The position numbers and the translations under genes were made by a program. Source: Terriglobales bacterium (lineage in GTDB: Bacteria > Acidobacteriota > Terriglobia > Terriglobales > Acidobacteriaceae). From it: 64,000 nt of DNA. Below, in pieces: positions 17,467 through 26,974 of this stretch; within the stretch, counting starts at the first letter, position 1, and each line of letters starts with the position of its first letter. The DNA lies in NCBI GenBank assembly GCA_035624455.1, contig DASPRM010000098.1:1-64000 (forward strand). Reading direction: 5' to 3'. The notes beneath the pieces are model-generated. The model was not told the origin of the DNA. It saw only the letters and a program-made list of their open reading frames with translations, and did no database searches.

Positions 17467-18288
17467 TTAACCCGGCTCCTGGCGGCGTGCAGTTTCGATT
17501 TCTGGGTTCGCAGACGACGCGGTGTGCCTGGGGTCAGGTACCGAGGCGCGAGCGTAGTACATATCTGCGATGACGGCCTGGACGCGCTGGGCAAGGGCGT
17601 CCATGTCGCGGGTGGTGTATTCCCCGGTGGAGACAGGTTTGCCGATCACCAGCTCAATCGGGTGCGGGCGGATGTGAAACGCGTTCATCGGCAGGCATTC
17701 ATAGGTTCCGACAATCGCCAGCGGGACTACTGGAACCCCGGCCTTGATTGCCACGTAGAACGCGCCGCTCAAGAACGGCCTGACCTGGCCGGCGGCAGAA
17801 CGTCCGCCTTCCGGAAAGACGACCAGGGGCATTCCATCATGCACAGTTTGGGAAGCGCGATTCAGCGCACGCAGGCTGGAGCGCGCGTCTTCCTGGTCGA
17901 CTGCAATCTGGCCGGAGCGCCGCAGGTGCCATCCCATGAAGGGGTAGCGGAAGAGATGCTCTTTGGCGATGATCCGGAACGGCATGGGCAGGTTGGCGTA
18001 GAGGACAGGAATGTCGAGCGCCGAGACGTGGTTGGCCGCATACACGGCGGGCTGGTGAGGTTGAAGATTTTCAAGCCCGGTAATACGGACCGGGGAGAGT
18101 GTGGTTTTGAGAATAAGCCACGACCACAGGCGTGCGAACCAGTGCTGAACGCGACCGCGGCGGTCAAATAACGAAGACCCCAGGGACAACGTCCCCAGGA
18201 CGACGGTGTAGAAATAAATCAGCGGGTCCAGCACAAAGATCGACCGGACCCAGCTGAGCGCATTCTGGAATTTGGAGGATCGGCTCAC
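17467..18288 (-). CDS. 1-acyl-sn-glycerol-3-phosphate acyltransferase-like protein (PlsC family)
   Basis: The 273-residue membrane-associated enzyme has the acyltransferase HX4D motif, His87-Asp92 (NHVSALD), and the substrate-binding FPEGGRS near residue 160. An N-terminal hydrophobic segment (about 18-40) should anchor it. It would transfer acyl groups to lysophosphatidate or a related lipid. The start is GTG at 18288 without a clear ribosome site. Confidence 0.87.
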   Translation of the reverse strand: MSRSSKFQNALSWVRSIFVLDPLIYFYTVVLGTLSLGSSLFDRRGRVQHWFARLWSWLILKTTLSPVRITGLENLQPHQPAVYAANHVSALDIPVLYANLPMPFRIIAKEHLFRYPFMGWHLRRSGQIAVDQEDARSSLRALNRASQTVHDGMPLVVFPEGGRSAAGQVRPFLSGAFYVAIKAGVPVVPLAIVGTYECLPMNAFHIRPHPIELVIGKPVSTGEYTTRDMDALAQRVQAVIADMYYARASVPDPRHTASSANPEIETARRQEPG

Positions 18289-18333
18289 CTACGAAGTGAA
18301 CAGGGTACCACGTCTGCCGTGAGCGGCAGCGGC

Positions 18334-18705
18334 TCAGACGTGCTGCAGCTGTTCCCGCGTTCTCTCGTTGCGAACGTTTCCGGTGTTAAGCGTCGTCTTA
18401 GGCTCGAGCAGCACCAGGTGAACCTCTTCGTCTGCGATCGGAAGATGCTCCATTTTCTTCGGCACGATGACGAACTCACCGGGGTGAAGCATCAGCTCGC
18501 TCTCCACGCCCTTTTCGCGGTACTTCATGCGCAAGTTTCCCTTGACGATGAGAAACAGCTCGTCTTCCTCATCATGGTGGTGCCAGACAAATTCGCCTTT
18601 CACCTTGACCAGCTTCACGTAGGAGTCGTTCAATTCACCGGCAATCTTGGGATCGTAGTAGTCCTGAAAACGGGAGAACTTCTCAGCAAGATTAACTTTT
18701 TGCAT
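18334..18705 (-). CDS. cupin-domain protein
   Basis: The 123-residue protein is a single-domain cupin. The first motif WHHHDEEDELFLIVKG supplies His/Glu metal ligands and the second is about 20 residues later (LHPGEFVIVPKKMEHLP). The ligand or reaction is unknown. It is the first gene of the probable cupin-plsC-amidotransferase operon (45-base gap). Confidence 0.8.
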   Translation of the reverse strand: MQKVNLAEKFSRFQDYYDPKIAGELNDSYVKLVKVKGEFVWHHHDEEDELFLIVKGNLRMKYREKGVESELMLHPGEFVIVPKKMEHLPIADEEVHLVLLEPKTTLNTGNVRNERTREQLQHV

Positions 18706-18879
18706 GGCTCTGCTCCTGCTGGATCAGATGTGCAGACGCGGGTTTCAGACTCAGTCTTATGACGGGTGGAATGAAGCGCAAGGCATGGGACGAATTGGTT
18801 CCTGATAGGTAGCGGGAAGAACTGGTGATACACTCGCGACTTTTCCTTTGTCATCGTTCAATACCAAGGAGCGGGCGCG

Positions 18880-20208
18880 ATGCTGGTCCGAGTTCTATGC
18901 ATGCTGGCGGCGAGCTCCGCGGGCGGTTGGTCCCAGGCGACAAAACCGAGTGAAGCTGCCCCGGCGCGTGTGGTTTATCTCAAGTGCGGCACGTTGATCG
19001 ACGGCCGATCCGATCAGCCGCGGCGGAGTGTAGTTATTACGGTTACGGGAGAAAAAATCAGCGAAGTAAAAGGAGGGGCATCGCTGCCTTCGGGAGCGGA
19101 GGTTGTCGACCTTAGTACCGAGACGTGTCTCCCAGGCCTGATCGACACCCACACTCATGTGTTGCTGCAAGGGGACATCACTCCGGCAGATTACGACGAG
19201 CAGCTGCTGAAGCAATCCCGGGAGTACCGGACGATTCTGGGCACACAGGCCGCACGTCGGGCATTGGAAGCGGGCTTCACCACGATCCGCGACCTAGAGA
19301 CGGAAGGCGCCATGTACGCCGATGTGGACATCAAGCGGGCCATCAATAACGGAATCATTCCCGGACCGCGCATGCAGGTAGCGACGCGCGCACTGGATGT
19401 TACCGGCGCCTATCCGCTGCTGGGCTATTCCCCGGAGGTTGAGGTGCCGCATGGATTGCAGATGGTGGATGGCCCCGATGAGGCGCGCAAGGCGGTGCGC
19501 GAGCAGATCAGCTATGGCGCGGACTGGATCAAGGTATACAGCGACCGCAGCTACCGGGTGCGGCCGGACAATACCGTCGACGGCATTCCAACCTTCACGA
19601 TGGAGGAACTGCGAGCCATCGTGGACGAGGCCCACCGCCAGCGGCATCGTGTGGCTTCTCATGCGATGGCTCTCAACGGGGTGCACAATTCAGTGGAGGC
19701 GGGCGTCGACACGATCGAGCACGGAGCATACATCGCGCCGGAAGATATGAAGGCGATGATCGCCAAGGGCATCTACTACGTGCCTACGCTCTATGTCGGT
19801 GAGTACGTGGCGGAAGGACGAGCCACAACCGGCGCCCCGGTATGGCGGGAGATTCCCAGAATTCACGGGGAAACGTTCCGCCGGGCGGTGCAATCGGGCG
19901 TGAAGATCGCCTTCGGCACCGATGCCGGCGGTTTTGACTGGAAGATGAACCCCGCGGTGGAGTTTCCGCTGATGGTGAAGTATGGGATGACGCCGATGCA
20001 AGCGATCAAGTCGGCGACACTGGTCGCGTCCGAGTTGCTCGATTGGCAGGATCAGATCGGAACTGTGGAACCGGGCAAATTTGCAGACCTAGTCGCTCTT
20101 CCAGGCGACCCGCTGGCTGACATTACTGCCCTGCAGAAAGTGAACTTCGTGATGAAGGGCGGGCAAATCTATCGCCGGCCGGAAAGGCCGCCCAGCATTC
20201 CACGTTGA
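18880..20208 (+). CDS. exported metal-dependent amidohydrolase (imidazolonepropionase-like)
   Basis: The 442-residue protein has a short signal-like N-terminus (LVRVLCMLAASSAGGWSQ), then the amidohydrolase fold. Metal ligands include HTH in LIDTHTHVLL, the Lys in DWIKVYSDRS, His in VASHAMALNGV and TIEHGAYI, and Asp in FGTDAGGF. The composite beta-sandwich ends with GKFADLVALPGDPL. This group includes Xaa-Pro dipeptidases and carboxypeptidases; the substrate is not predictable. It converges on the aminotransferase gene with a 3-base gap. Confidence 0.85.
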   Translation: MLVRVLCMLAASSAGGWSQATKPSEAAPARVVYLKCGTLIDGRSDQPRRSVVITVTGEKISEVKGGASLPSGAEVVDLSTETCLPGLIDTHTHVLLQGDITPADYDEQLLKQSREYRTILGTQAARRALEAGFTTIRDLETEGAMYADVDIKRAINNGIIPGPRMQVATRALDVTGAYPLLGYSPEVEVPHGLQMVDGPDEARKAVREQISYGADWIKVYSDRSYRVRPDNTVDGIPTFTMEELRAIVDEAHRQRHRVASHAMALNGVHNSVEAGVDTIEHGAYIAPEDMKAMIAKGIYYVPTLYVGEYVAEGRATTGAPVWREIPRIHGETFRRAVQSGVKIAFGTDAGGFDWKMNPAVEFPLMVKYGMTPMQAIKSATLVASELLDWQDQIGTVEPGKFADLVALPGDPLADITALQKVNFVMKGGQIYRRPERPPSIPR

Positions 20209-20211
20209 GCT

Positions 20212-21402
20212 CTAGGCGCTGGCGAAGAACTTTTTCATCCTCTCCAGGCCGCGATCGATCTCCTTCATCGAGGTGGCATACGACATGCGAATATGCTCGC
20301 CGGTGCCGAAGGCCTCGCCCGGTACCGTCACCACGTGGGCCTCGCGCAACAGACGCGAAGCAACCTCGGAGGCGGACTTCATACCGTCCTTGCGGATATA
20401 GGCCGATACGTTGGGATACGCATAGAATGCGCCTTGCGGCAGCGTGCAGTGGATGTGGGGAATCTCGCGCAAGCCATGCACCATGCGCTCGCGGAGCTTG
20501 ATGTAATCTTCCGCCATCTCGCGAACGCAGTCTTGTGGTCCGTTGAGCGCAGCTACAGCCGCCTTCTGCACGATGGAGGTGGGATTCGAGGTGGACTGGC
20601 TTTGCAGCTTTTGCATCGCAGCCACAATCTTCGCCGGACCCAGCGCGTATCCCATGCGCCATCCGGTCATGGCGTAAGTCTTGGAGAGTGAGCCAATGAT
20701 GACCAAATGCTCTTTGGCATCATGGATTGAGCCGGCGGAAAAGCGGCGGCCGGTGTGGTCGAGGTAGACGTAACACTCGTCGTCGATCACGTAGATGCCG
20801 CGAGCGTGAGCCAGCCGGACAATGGCGGTAATATCCTGCGGGCTCATCACGGCGCCGGAAGGATTGTTTGGCGAATTGAGGATGATGGCTTTGGTCCGCG
20901 GGCTGATGACGCGCTCCACCATTTCCGCTGTAATCTGAAACGCGCGGCGCTCATCGGTCTCGACGAACACCGGCACGCCTCCGGCATAACGGACGATGTC
21001 CTTGAACGACACCCAGTAGGGCACGGGAATGATCACCTCATCGCCATGATCCACGAGCACCTGAACGGCATTGAACAGCGCGTGCTTGCCGCCGGTTGAG
21101 GCGATGGCTTCTTCGCGCTTGTAATCGGAACCAAAGTCCTGCGCGTGGCGGCTGACGATGGCATCGCGAAGCTCAGCGATTCCTGCTACCGCGGTGTACT
21201 TATTGAAACCGGCCTGGACAGCGGCAATGGCAGCGTCGCGGATGTGCTGCGGTACCTGGAAGTGTGGCTCGCCTGCGCCAAAATCGACCAGATCGGCGCC
21301 GCCAGCCCGGAGTTTTTCAGCCTCAGCCACCACCGCCATGGTGGCCGACACTTCGATGCGATCAATGCGCTGGGTGAATACGGCTTGGGTTGCTACTGCC
21401 AT
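20212..21402 (-). CDS. aspartate aminotransferase family enzyme (class I)
   Basis: The 396-residue PLP enzyme has fold-type I marks: NSPNNPSGAV (176-185), the cofactor Lys241 in SLSKTYAMTGWRMGY, and the Arg of the C-terminal IRMSYATS. It closely resembles the bacterial AspC/AspAT Ib group that converts aspartate and 2-oxoglutarate. It follows coaD by 25 bases and AGGAAC precedes its ATG, so they likely share a transcript. Confidence 0.88.
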   Translation of the reverse strand: MAVATQAVFTQRIDRIEVSATMAVVAEAEKLRAGGADLVDFGAGEPHFQVPQHIRDAAIAAVQAGFNKYTAVAGIAELRDAIVSRHAQDFGSDYKREEAIASTGGKHALFNAVQVLVDHGDEVIIPVPYWVSFKDIVRYAGGVPVFVETDERRAFQITAEMVERVISPRTKAIILNSPNNPSGAVMSPQDITAIVRLAHARGIYVIDDECYVYLDHTGRRFSAGSIHDAKEHLVIIGSLSKTYAMTGWRMGYALGPAKIVAAMQKLQSQSTSNPTSIVQKAAVAALNGPQDCVREMAEDYIKLRERMVHGLREIPHIHCTLPQGAFYAYPNVSAYIRKDGMKSASEVASRLLREAHVVTVPGEAFGTGEHIRMSYATSMKEIDRGLERMKKFFASA

Positions 21403-21427
21403 TGCTTCTGTTCCTTTCCTGTGATTA

Positions 21428-21916
21428 TCAAGTTCCGTTGACTTTGCTGTGCAGGCGTTCTTCGACCATCTCGGGTACCAGTCCCCGCACTGATCCGCCC
21501 AGCTCGGCGATCTCTTTCACCAGCCGCGAACTGACGTAGCTGTAAGCCTCCGCCGGCATCATGAATACCGTTTCCATTTGCGGATATAGCTTGCGATTCA
21601 TAAGCGCCATCTGCAGCTCATATTCATAATCGCTGATCGCCCGGATACCACGCAACAGGACCTGCGCGTGAACCTTGCGGGCGTAGTCCACGAGCAGCCC
21701 TTCGAAGGTGTCGATACGCACGTTGCCCCAGCGTGCCGTCAGCTCCTTCATCATCGCCATACGCTCAGTCAGCGTGAACAGCGGGTGCTTCTCGGGGTTG
21801 CGCAGGATGGCGACTATGAGTTGGTCAAAAATCTCTGCCCCGCGCGCAATCAAGTCGAGGTGCCCGTTGGTGACCGGATCAAAAGACCCGGGATAGATGG
21901 CGACGACGTTCTTCAA
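21428..21916 (-). CDS. coaD: phosphopantetheine adenylyltransferase
   Basis: This 162-residue enzyme makes dephospho-CoA from 4'-phosphopantetheine and ATP, the penultimate CoA step. It has the nucleotidyltransferase motif YPGSFDPVTNGHLDLI (HxGH equivalent NGH), RGIRAISDYEYELQMA and the VSSRLVKEIAELGG end. Length and motifs are canonical. Confidence 0.96.
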   Translation of the reverse strand: MKNVVAIYPGSFDPVTNGHLDLIARGAEIFDQLIVAILRNPEKHPLFTLTERMAMMKELTARWGNVRIDTFEGLLVDYARKVHAQVLLRGIRAISDYEYELQMALMNRKLYPQMETVFMMPAEAYSYVSSRLVKEIAELGGSVRGLVPEMVEERLHSKVNGT

Positions 21917-22048
21917 TGTTCTCAGCGGCCTGCTGGAAGCGATTCTAAGGGCTGGCGAAGGTGCGGGGCAACCTGAAGATTGAGCAGCATGGGAAGCCGA
22001 GCGATCGGGCTGCAGGACACGCTTGCCTTTGTTATGCTGGAGCGCCGC

Positions 22049-23827
22049 ATGGGACTCCAGCTACCGACAATTTCGTTGCTTCGAAGGCTTGTCCTCTGCT
22101 GCATCCTTACCACTCTAGTCGTCACCGCCAGTCCCGGGACGCTTCGAGCCCAAGGCGCTCCTTCCGGCGCGGCGAAAGCGCCGGCTTCTGCTCCTGCCTC
22201 GTCCGATCCCTGGTGGAAGCATGCGGTCATTTACGAAATCTATCCGCGGAGTTTTCAGGACAGCGACGGAGATGGTGTCGGCGATCTGAAGGGCATCACC
22301 TCGCGTCTCGACTATTTGCGCGACCTTGGCATTGATGCCATCTGGATCACGCCCTTCTATCCTTCGCCGCAGGTCGATTTCGGTTATGACATTGCTGACT
22401 ATGAGGCCATAGACCAGCAATTTGGCACCATGGCGGATTTTGATCGTCTGATGCAGGAAGCCAAGAAACGCAATATCCGCGTGATCCTCGACCTGGTGCT
22501 CAACCACACCTCCGACCAGCATTCCTGGTTTAAGGAATCGCGCTCCTCGCGCACCAATTCCAAGCGCGACTGGTACATCTGGCGTGACGGCAAGAATGGC
22601 GGACCGCCGAACAACTGGCTTTCCTGGTTCGGCCATTCCGCCTGGACGTTAGACCCCAAAACCAGCCAGCACTACTACCACTATTTTTACGTCCAGCAAC
22701 CGGACTTGAATTGGCGCAATCCCGAAGTGCGGAAAGCCATGTACGACGTGCTGCGATTCTGGCTGGATCGCGGCGCCGCCGGCTTTCGCGTTGATGCCGT
22801 GTCACGGTTGTTTGAAGACCCCGACCTGCACGACGATCCAATACTGCCCGGCTTCAACGCCTACGGCGATCCGAATATTGAGCACAGGTACACAGACAAT
22901 CTTCCGGAAGTGCACGATGTTTTGCGGCAGTTGCGGCAAATCGTGGATGGCTATCCCGGGAATGCGGTGCTGATATCGGAAGCCGATGAGCCGAACATCA
23001 GCGAGCTTTCCAAGATGTATGGCAAGAGCAACGATGAGATCCAACTGCCCATGGATTTTCAGATTGCGGATGTGAACCGGCTCGCAGCGCCGGAATTCCG
23101 GCGACTGCTGGAGGAGATAGAGCACAATCCGGCTGGCGGCCAGCCGGAATACTTCTTCAGCAATCACGACCAACCGCGGCAATGGGATCGCTACGGCGAT
23201 GGTGTCCACAATGATCAGATCGCGAAGCTGATGGCGGCGCTTCTACTGACGACTCGGGCGACTCCGCAGATGTACTACGGCGAAGAAATCGGCATGCGCA
23301 CTACGTCACCGGTCCGCAAAGAAGATGTCCAGGATCCGGTGGGCAGAACAGGATGGCCGAAGGACAAGGGCCGCGATGGCGAGCGGACGCCGATGCAGTG
23401 GGATGCGTCGAGAAATGCGGGCTTCACGACTTCGACTAAACCCTGGCTGCCGGTGCCGCCCAGCTATCAGCAATACAACGTTGCGGTGGAAGCAAAGGAT
23501 CCCGATTCGATTTTAAGTTTTTACAAGCGCCTGCTGGCGTTGCGGCGAAACCAGCCAGGGCTGCGGGAGGGCGCTTATATTTCGGTGGACCGTGACGATC
23601 CCAACGTTTTGGCTTTTCTGCGCAAGCCTCGACAGGGAAATTCGGTGCTCGTGGCGCTGAATATGAGTGCTGAGCCGCGGACAATCAGCCTTGATCTTTC
23701 GGCGGAGGGGATCAGGAATCCCATCGCCCGCACGCTGCTCACGGCCCCGTTGAGTAAGGAGAATTCGGTGTCGCTCAAGTCCCTAGTCATTCCCGCGTTC
23801 GGGGTATTCATAGCTGCAGTGAATTAG
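22049..23827 (+). CDS. exported GH13 alpha-glucosidase/alpha-amylase family enzyme
   Basis: The 592-residue protein has a signal peptide (hydrophobic 11-28, then TLRAQGAPSG) and a GH13 barrel beginning at WWKHAVIYEIYPRSFQD. Catalytic residues are visible: nucleophile Asp249 in GFRVDAV, acid Glu311 in LISEADEP and Asp374 in FFSNHDQPR; also DLVLNHTSD. It most resembles oligo-1,6-glucosidase/alpha-glucosidase forms. ATG at 22049 has GGAG six bases upstream; two ATGs further 5' are possible. It is predicted to act outside the cytoplasm. Confidence 0.88.
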   Translation: MGLQLPTISLLRRLVLCCILTTLVVTASPGTLRAQGAPSGAAKAPASAPASSDPWWKHAVIYEIYPRSFQDSDGDGVGDLKGITSRLDYLRDLGIDAIWITPFYPSPQVDFGYDIADYEAIDQQFGTMADFDRLMQEAKKRNIRVILDLVLNHTSDQHSWFKESRSSRTNSKRDWYIWRDGKNGGPPNNWLSWFGHSAWTLDPKTSQHYYHYFYVQQPDLNWRNPEVRKAMYDVLRFWLDRGAAGFRVDAVSRLFEDPDLHDDPILPGFNAYGDPNIEHRYTDNLPEVHDVLRQLRQIVDGYPGNAVLISEADEPNISELSKMYGKSNDEIQLPMDFQIADVNRLAAPEFRRLLEEIEHNPAGGQPEYFFSNHDQPRQWDRYGDGVHNDQIAKLMAALLLTTRATPQMYYGEEIGMRTTSPVRKEDVQDPVGRTGWPKDKGRDGERTPMQWDASRNAGFTTSTKPWLPVPPSYQQYNVAVEAKDPDSILSFYKRLLALRRNQPGLREGAYISVDRDDPNVLAFLRKPRQGNSVLVALNMSAEPRTISLDLSAEGIRNPIARTLLTAPLSKENSVSLKSLVIPAFGVFIAAVN

Positions 23828-23902
23828 GACCGTCGCATGCCTGGGAAAGACATCTCTCTCGGATATGATTTTTCGCCAACAGAAAACTTGCCAAGGAACT
23901 CC

Positions 23903-25462
23903 ATGCCAGAAAACGATGCTGTTAGCAGACGCACATTTCTTAAGGGAAGCGCAGCGGTAGTTGCAGCGGCTGCGGTTTCTACGATTCCCGTAACATCATC
24001 AGCGGCGGCCAGCGCTGCGGCCGAATTGGAATTTGCCTCTGCATTCGAGGCCGCTGCTGCGATTCGCAAGAAAAAGATCAGTTCGGTTGAATTGACCAAA
24101 GCAGTCCTGGCGCGCATCGACCGCTTTAATCCCAAGCTCAATGCCATCGTCACGCTCACTGCCGACCAGGCGCTCGAGCGCGCCCGTGCCGCTGATGGGG
24201 CGCTGGCCAAAGGCCAGGTGTGGGGAGCGTTTCATGGTGTTCCTTGCACCATCAAAGACAGCTTCGAGGTGGAGGGAGTTCGCACCACCTGCGGCGCCAA
24301 AGAACTGGCGAACTATGTCCCCAAGCAGGATGCGGTGTGCGTTGCCCGCTATCGGAAAGCGGGCGCGGTCATCCTGGGCAAGACCAACGTGCCCACGTAT
24401 GCCGCCGATTGGCAGAGCTATAACGATATCTTCGGTACCACGAACAATCCCTGGGACGTGACGCGCACTCCGGGTGGATCCAGCGGAGGCGAAGCTGCCG
24501 CCATCGCCAGTGGACTGAGCTACTTTGGGGTGGGCAGCGACATTGGGGGCTCACTGCGCGTTCCCGCAGATTTCTGCGGCATCTATGCGCACAAGTCGTC
24601 GGTTGATGTCGTGCCCATGAAAGGACATATCCCACCACCGCCGGGGGTGACCGATATTCCTCTGCACCTCCCGGTTGCTGGGCCACTGGCGCGCAACGCT
24701 GAAGACTTGCGGGCGCTGCTTGAGGTGCTGGGTGGCCCGGTGGAGGCGGATCAGGTGGCATATCGCTGGTCGCTGCCGGCCGCGCGCCATTTGCGACTTT
24801 CGGAATTTCGGGTGGGTTACGTCCTGGATGACAAGAATGCGCCGGTTTCGTCAGAGGTACGCAGTGGGCTCGAGGAAACGGTGCGCGCGCTGCAAAAGGC
24901 AGGCGTTAAAACGGAGGAGGGCTGGCCGCAAGGAGTCAACCTCACAGAAGAGTATCTGACGTATGTCGAGCTGTTAGCGCCGATCATCTCTGGCGGGCCT
25001 CCGCCAGATTTATTTCAGAAGGCTCCGTTGCCGCCGCCCAAGAATATCGGCGAGGCATTTGCCTTCGCACCCTATGCGCCCCATATCTATTATTTCCGGG
25101 TCATGGCGGCGCGCGAGAACGCTGGCGCCGCCTGGCGCGAATACTTCAAGACGCATGATGTGTTTCTAATGCCGGTGGCCACAGTTCCCGCGTTTCCCCA
25201 TGATCACAGCCAGCCGATGCCGGCGCGCACGCTGAACACTCCTGAAGGCCCGCGCCCTTACACCGACACGCTCTTTTGGGCTGGTTTTGCGACCATGACG
25301 GGATTTCCTGCTACTGCCGCTCCAGTCGGGTTTACGTCCGGAGGATTGCCGTTGGGGGTGCAGATACTGGGTCCCTGGCTGGAAGACGCCACGCCGATCG
25401 AGTTCGCGGCTCAGCTGTCGAAAGTGATTGGCGGGTACAAACCGCCGAAGGGGTACGCCTAA
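23903..25462 (+). CDS. Tat-exported amidase (amidase signature family)
   Basis: The 519-residue protein begins with a twin-arginine signal, VSRRTFLKGSA, and an Ala-rich hydrophobic stretch. The amidase-signature triad is visible: Lys118 in CTIKDS, the cis-Ser in GGSSGGEAAA (193/194) and the nucleophile Ser217 in GSDIGGS. It is related to GatA, but export and the absence of gatB/gatC argue for a catabolic amidase. AAGGA at 23893-23897 supports the 23903 start. It lies 75 bases after the GH13 gene, probably in one operon. Confidence 0.87.
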   Translation: MPENDAVSRRTFLKGSAAVVAAAAVSTIPVTSSAAASAAAELEFASAFEAAAAIRKKKISSVELTKAVLARIDRFNPKLNAIVTLTADQALERARAADGALAKGQVWGAFHGVPCTIKDSFEVEGVRTTCGAKELANYVPKQDAVCVARYRKAGAVILGKTNVPTYAADWQSYNDIFGTTNNPWDVTRTPGGSSGGEAAAIASGLSYFGVGSDIGGSLRVPADFCGIYAHKSSVDVVPMKGHIPPPPGVTDIPLHLPVAGPLARNAEDLRALLEVLGGPVEADQVAYRWSLPAARHLRLSEFRVGYVLDDKNAPVSSEVRSGLEETVRALQKAGVKTEEGWPQGVNLTEEYLTYVELLAPIISGGPPPDLFQKAPLPPPKNIGEAFAFAPYAPHIYYFRVMAARENAGAAWREYFKTHDVFLMPVATVPAFPHDHSQPMPARTLNTPEGPRPYTDTLFWAGFATMTGFPATAAPVGFTSGGLPLGVQILGPWLEDATPIEFAAQLSKVIGGYKPPKGYA

Positions 25463-25496
25463 ATTGACCAGATCATCCCAGGTTTGGAAACAGCCG

Positions 25497-25586
25497 GTCC
25501 TTCGACTCGGGCCTCCAGCCACCCCAGCAAACCAACAGCGGGTTTGCTGGGGACCCCGGGCATTCGGCCCTCGCGCAAGATGACAG
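25497..25586. repeat. dispersed intergenic repeat, copy c with strong central hairpin
   Basis: It starts GTCCTTCGACTCGGGCC and ends CGCGCAAGATGACAG. In the centre CCCCAGCAAACC (25522-25533) pairs perfectly with GGTTTGCTGGGG (25541-25552), a 12-bp stem with a 7-base loop. It lies between the convergent amidase and recA genes and could also act as a bidirectional transcription barrier, although no U-run follows. Confidence 0.65.
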
Positions 25587-25643
25587 CCTGGAATTACGTC
25601 AGTTCTCACACAGACTCTGACGCCGAGGACACACCTGGAATAC

Positions 25644-26723
25644 CTAGCGTCTTATCGACACCGCCTTGGCGTGTTCGATTTGCGGTGGGCTCGCCGGTGC
25701 TGGCTTTTCTTCCTTTACGACCAGACCGATGGCTTTCTTGACTTCGGCCTCGATCTTGGCGGTGATGTCCTTGTTCTCTTTCAAAAAGGCGCGCGCATTC
25801 TCGCGCCCCTGGCCGATGCGCTCGCCCTTGTAGCTGAACCAGGCGCCAGATTTCTCGACGAGGTTATTGTTCACGGCGATGTCCAGCAGATCGCCTTCGC
25901 GCGAGATGCCTTCGCCGTACATGATGTCGAATTCCGATTCACGAAATGGAGCCGCGACCTTGTTCTTCACTACTTTTACTTTAGTTCGCGATCCCACCAC
26001 CTGATCGCCTTCCTTGATGGCGGCGATGCGGCGGATGTCCACCCGCACCGAGGCATAGAACTTCAGCGCACGACCACCGGTGGTGGTCTCGGGATTGCCG
26101 AACATCACGCCGATCTTTTCACGGATCTGGTTGATGAATACCAGGCAGGTGCGCGACTTGGAAACAATGCCGGTGAGCTTGCGCAGGGCCTGCGACATCA
26201 AGCGCGCCTGAAGGCCGACGTGGCTGTCGCCCATCTCGCCATCGAGTTCGGCTTTCGGTACCAAGGCGGCGACGGAGTCAATGACCAATACGTCAATCGC
26301 CCCCGAGCGAACCAGAGCCTCGGCGATCTCCAAGGCCTGCTCGCCGTAGTCGGGCTGAGAGACGAGCAGGTTGTCCACATCCACGCCCAGCTTGCGGGCA
26401 TATTGCGGATCGAGAGCGTGTTCGGCATCGACGAAGGCAGCCATGCCGCCGGTCTTTTGCGCCTCGGCGATTACCTGCAGAGCTATGGTGGTCTTGCCGG
26501 AAGATTCGGGTCCGAAGATCTCGACTACTCGACCGCGGGGGAACCCGCCCACGCCGAGGGCGGCGTCGAAGGATATGCAGCCGGTAGGGATGACCGCGAT
26601 GGGAACAATAGCTTCCTTGCTCCCCAGGCGCATGATGGAGCCCTTGCCAAACTGCTTTTCGATTTGCGAGAGGGCCAGATCGATGGCCCGGTTCCGTTCT
26701 ACTGTGGCTTCAGCCATGAACAC
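25644..26723 (-). CDS. recA: recombinase RecA
   Basis: The 359-residue strand-exchange ATPase has Walker [10 protein letters not shown] (71-79), the [23 protein letters not shown] region, the loop-2 [33 protein letters not shown] block and a typical acidic/basic C-terminus. Two start codons (residues 1 and 3) are possible. It drives homologous recombination and LexA cleavage. No clear palindromic SOS box was found upstream. Confidence 0.98.
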   Translation of the reverse strand: MFMAEATVERNRAIDLALSQIEKQFGKGSIMRLGSKEAIVPIAVIPTGCISFDAALGVGGFPRGRVVEIFGPESSGKTTIALQVIAEAQKTGGMAAFVDAEHALDPQYARKLGVDVDNLLVSQPDYGEQALEIAEALVRSGAIDVLVIDSVAALVPKAELDGEMGDSHVGLQARLMSQALRKLTGIVSKSRTCLVFINQIREKIGVMFGNPETTTGGRALKFYASVRVDIRRIAAIKEGDQVVGSRTKVKVVKNKVAAPFRESEFDIMYGEGISREGDLLDIAVNNNLVEKSGAWFSYKGERIGQGRENARAFLKENKDITAKIEAEVKKAIGLVVKEEKPAPASPPQIEHAKAVSIRR

Positions 26724-26865
26724 ACTCCTGATATGTTGCCGCTGATTGGCATGGGCATTGGCCGTCCGCCGGGATGGGGGAGGGCACCAGTCTGCGAATA
26801 TCCATCAAGGAATCGAATCAGTGCGGCCTTTTGTATGACTCCACCCCGATTGTACTGGACGCCAG

Positions 26866-26871
26866 ATTATA
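26866..26871 (-). promoter_or_regulatory. possible -10 box of recA
   Basis: On the minus strand a perfect TATAAT lies 143 bases before recA. The -35 region (about 26889-26894) is poor. It is listed because the 26724-26974 gap must hold the recA promoter and nothing better is seen. Confidence 0.25.
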
Positions 26872-26974
26872 TCTCCTGTGGAAACCAGAAGCGAATAAAA
26901 AGCGAAGCAAAGCCGATTCGGGAGGTTAGCATTCCTGGCACCATTCCCCAAGCTTGGGGCGACATGGGAAGGCG

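Noticed and set aside
16654-18171. Plus-strand open frame of about 500 codons opposite the amidotransferase and acyltransferase genes
   Set aside because: The minus-strand genes show all family motifs; the opposite frame shows none.
26724-26974. SOS (LexA) box upstream of recA
   Set aside because: Only a loose direct repeat (TTGTAT/TTGTAC) was found, no palindrome, so no LexA site is claimed.
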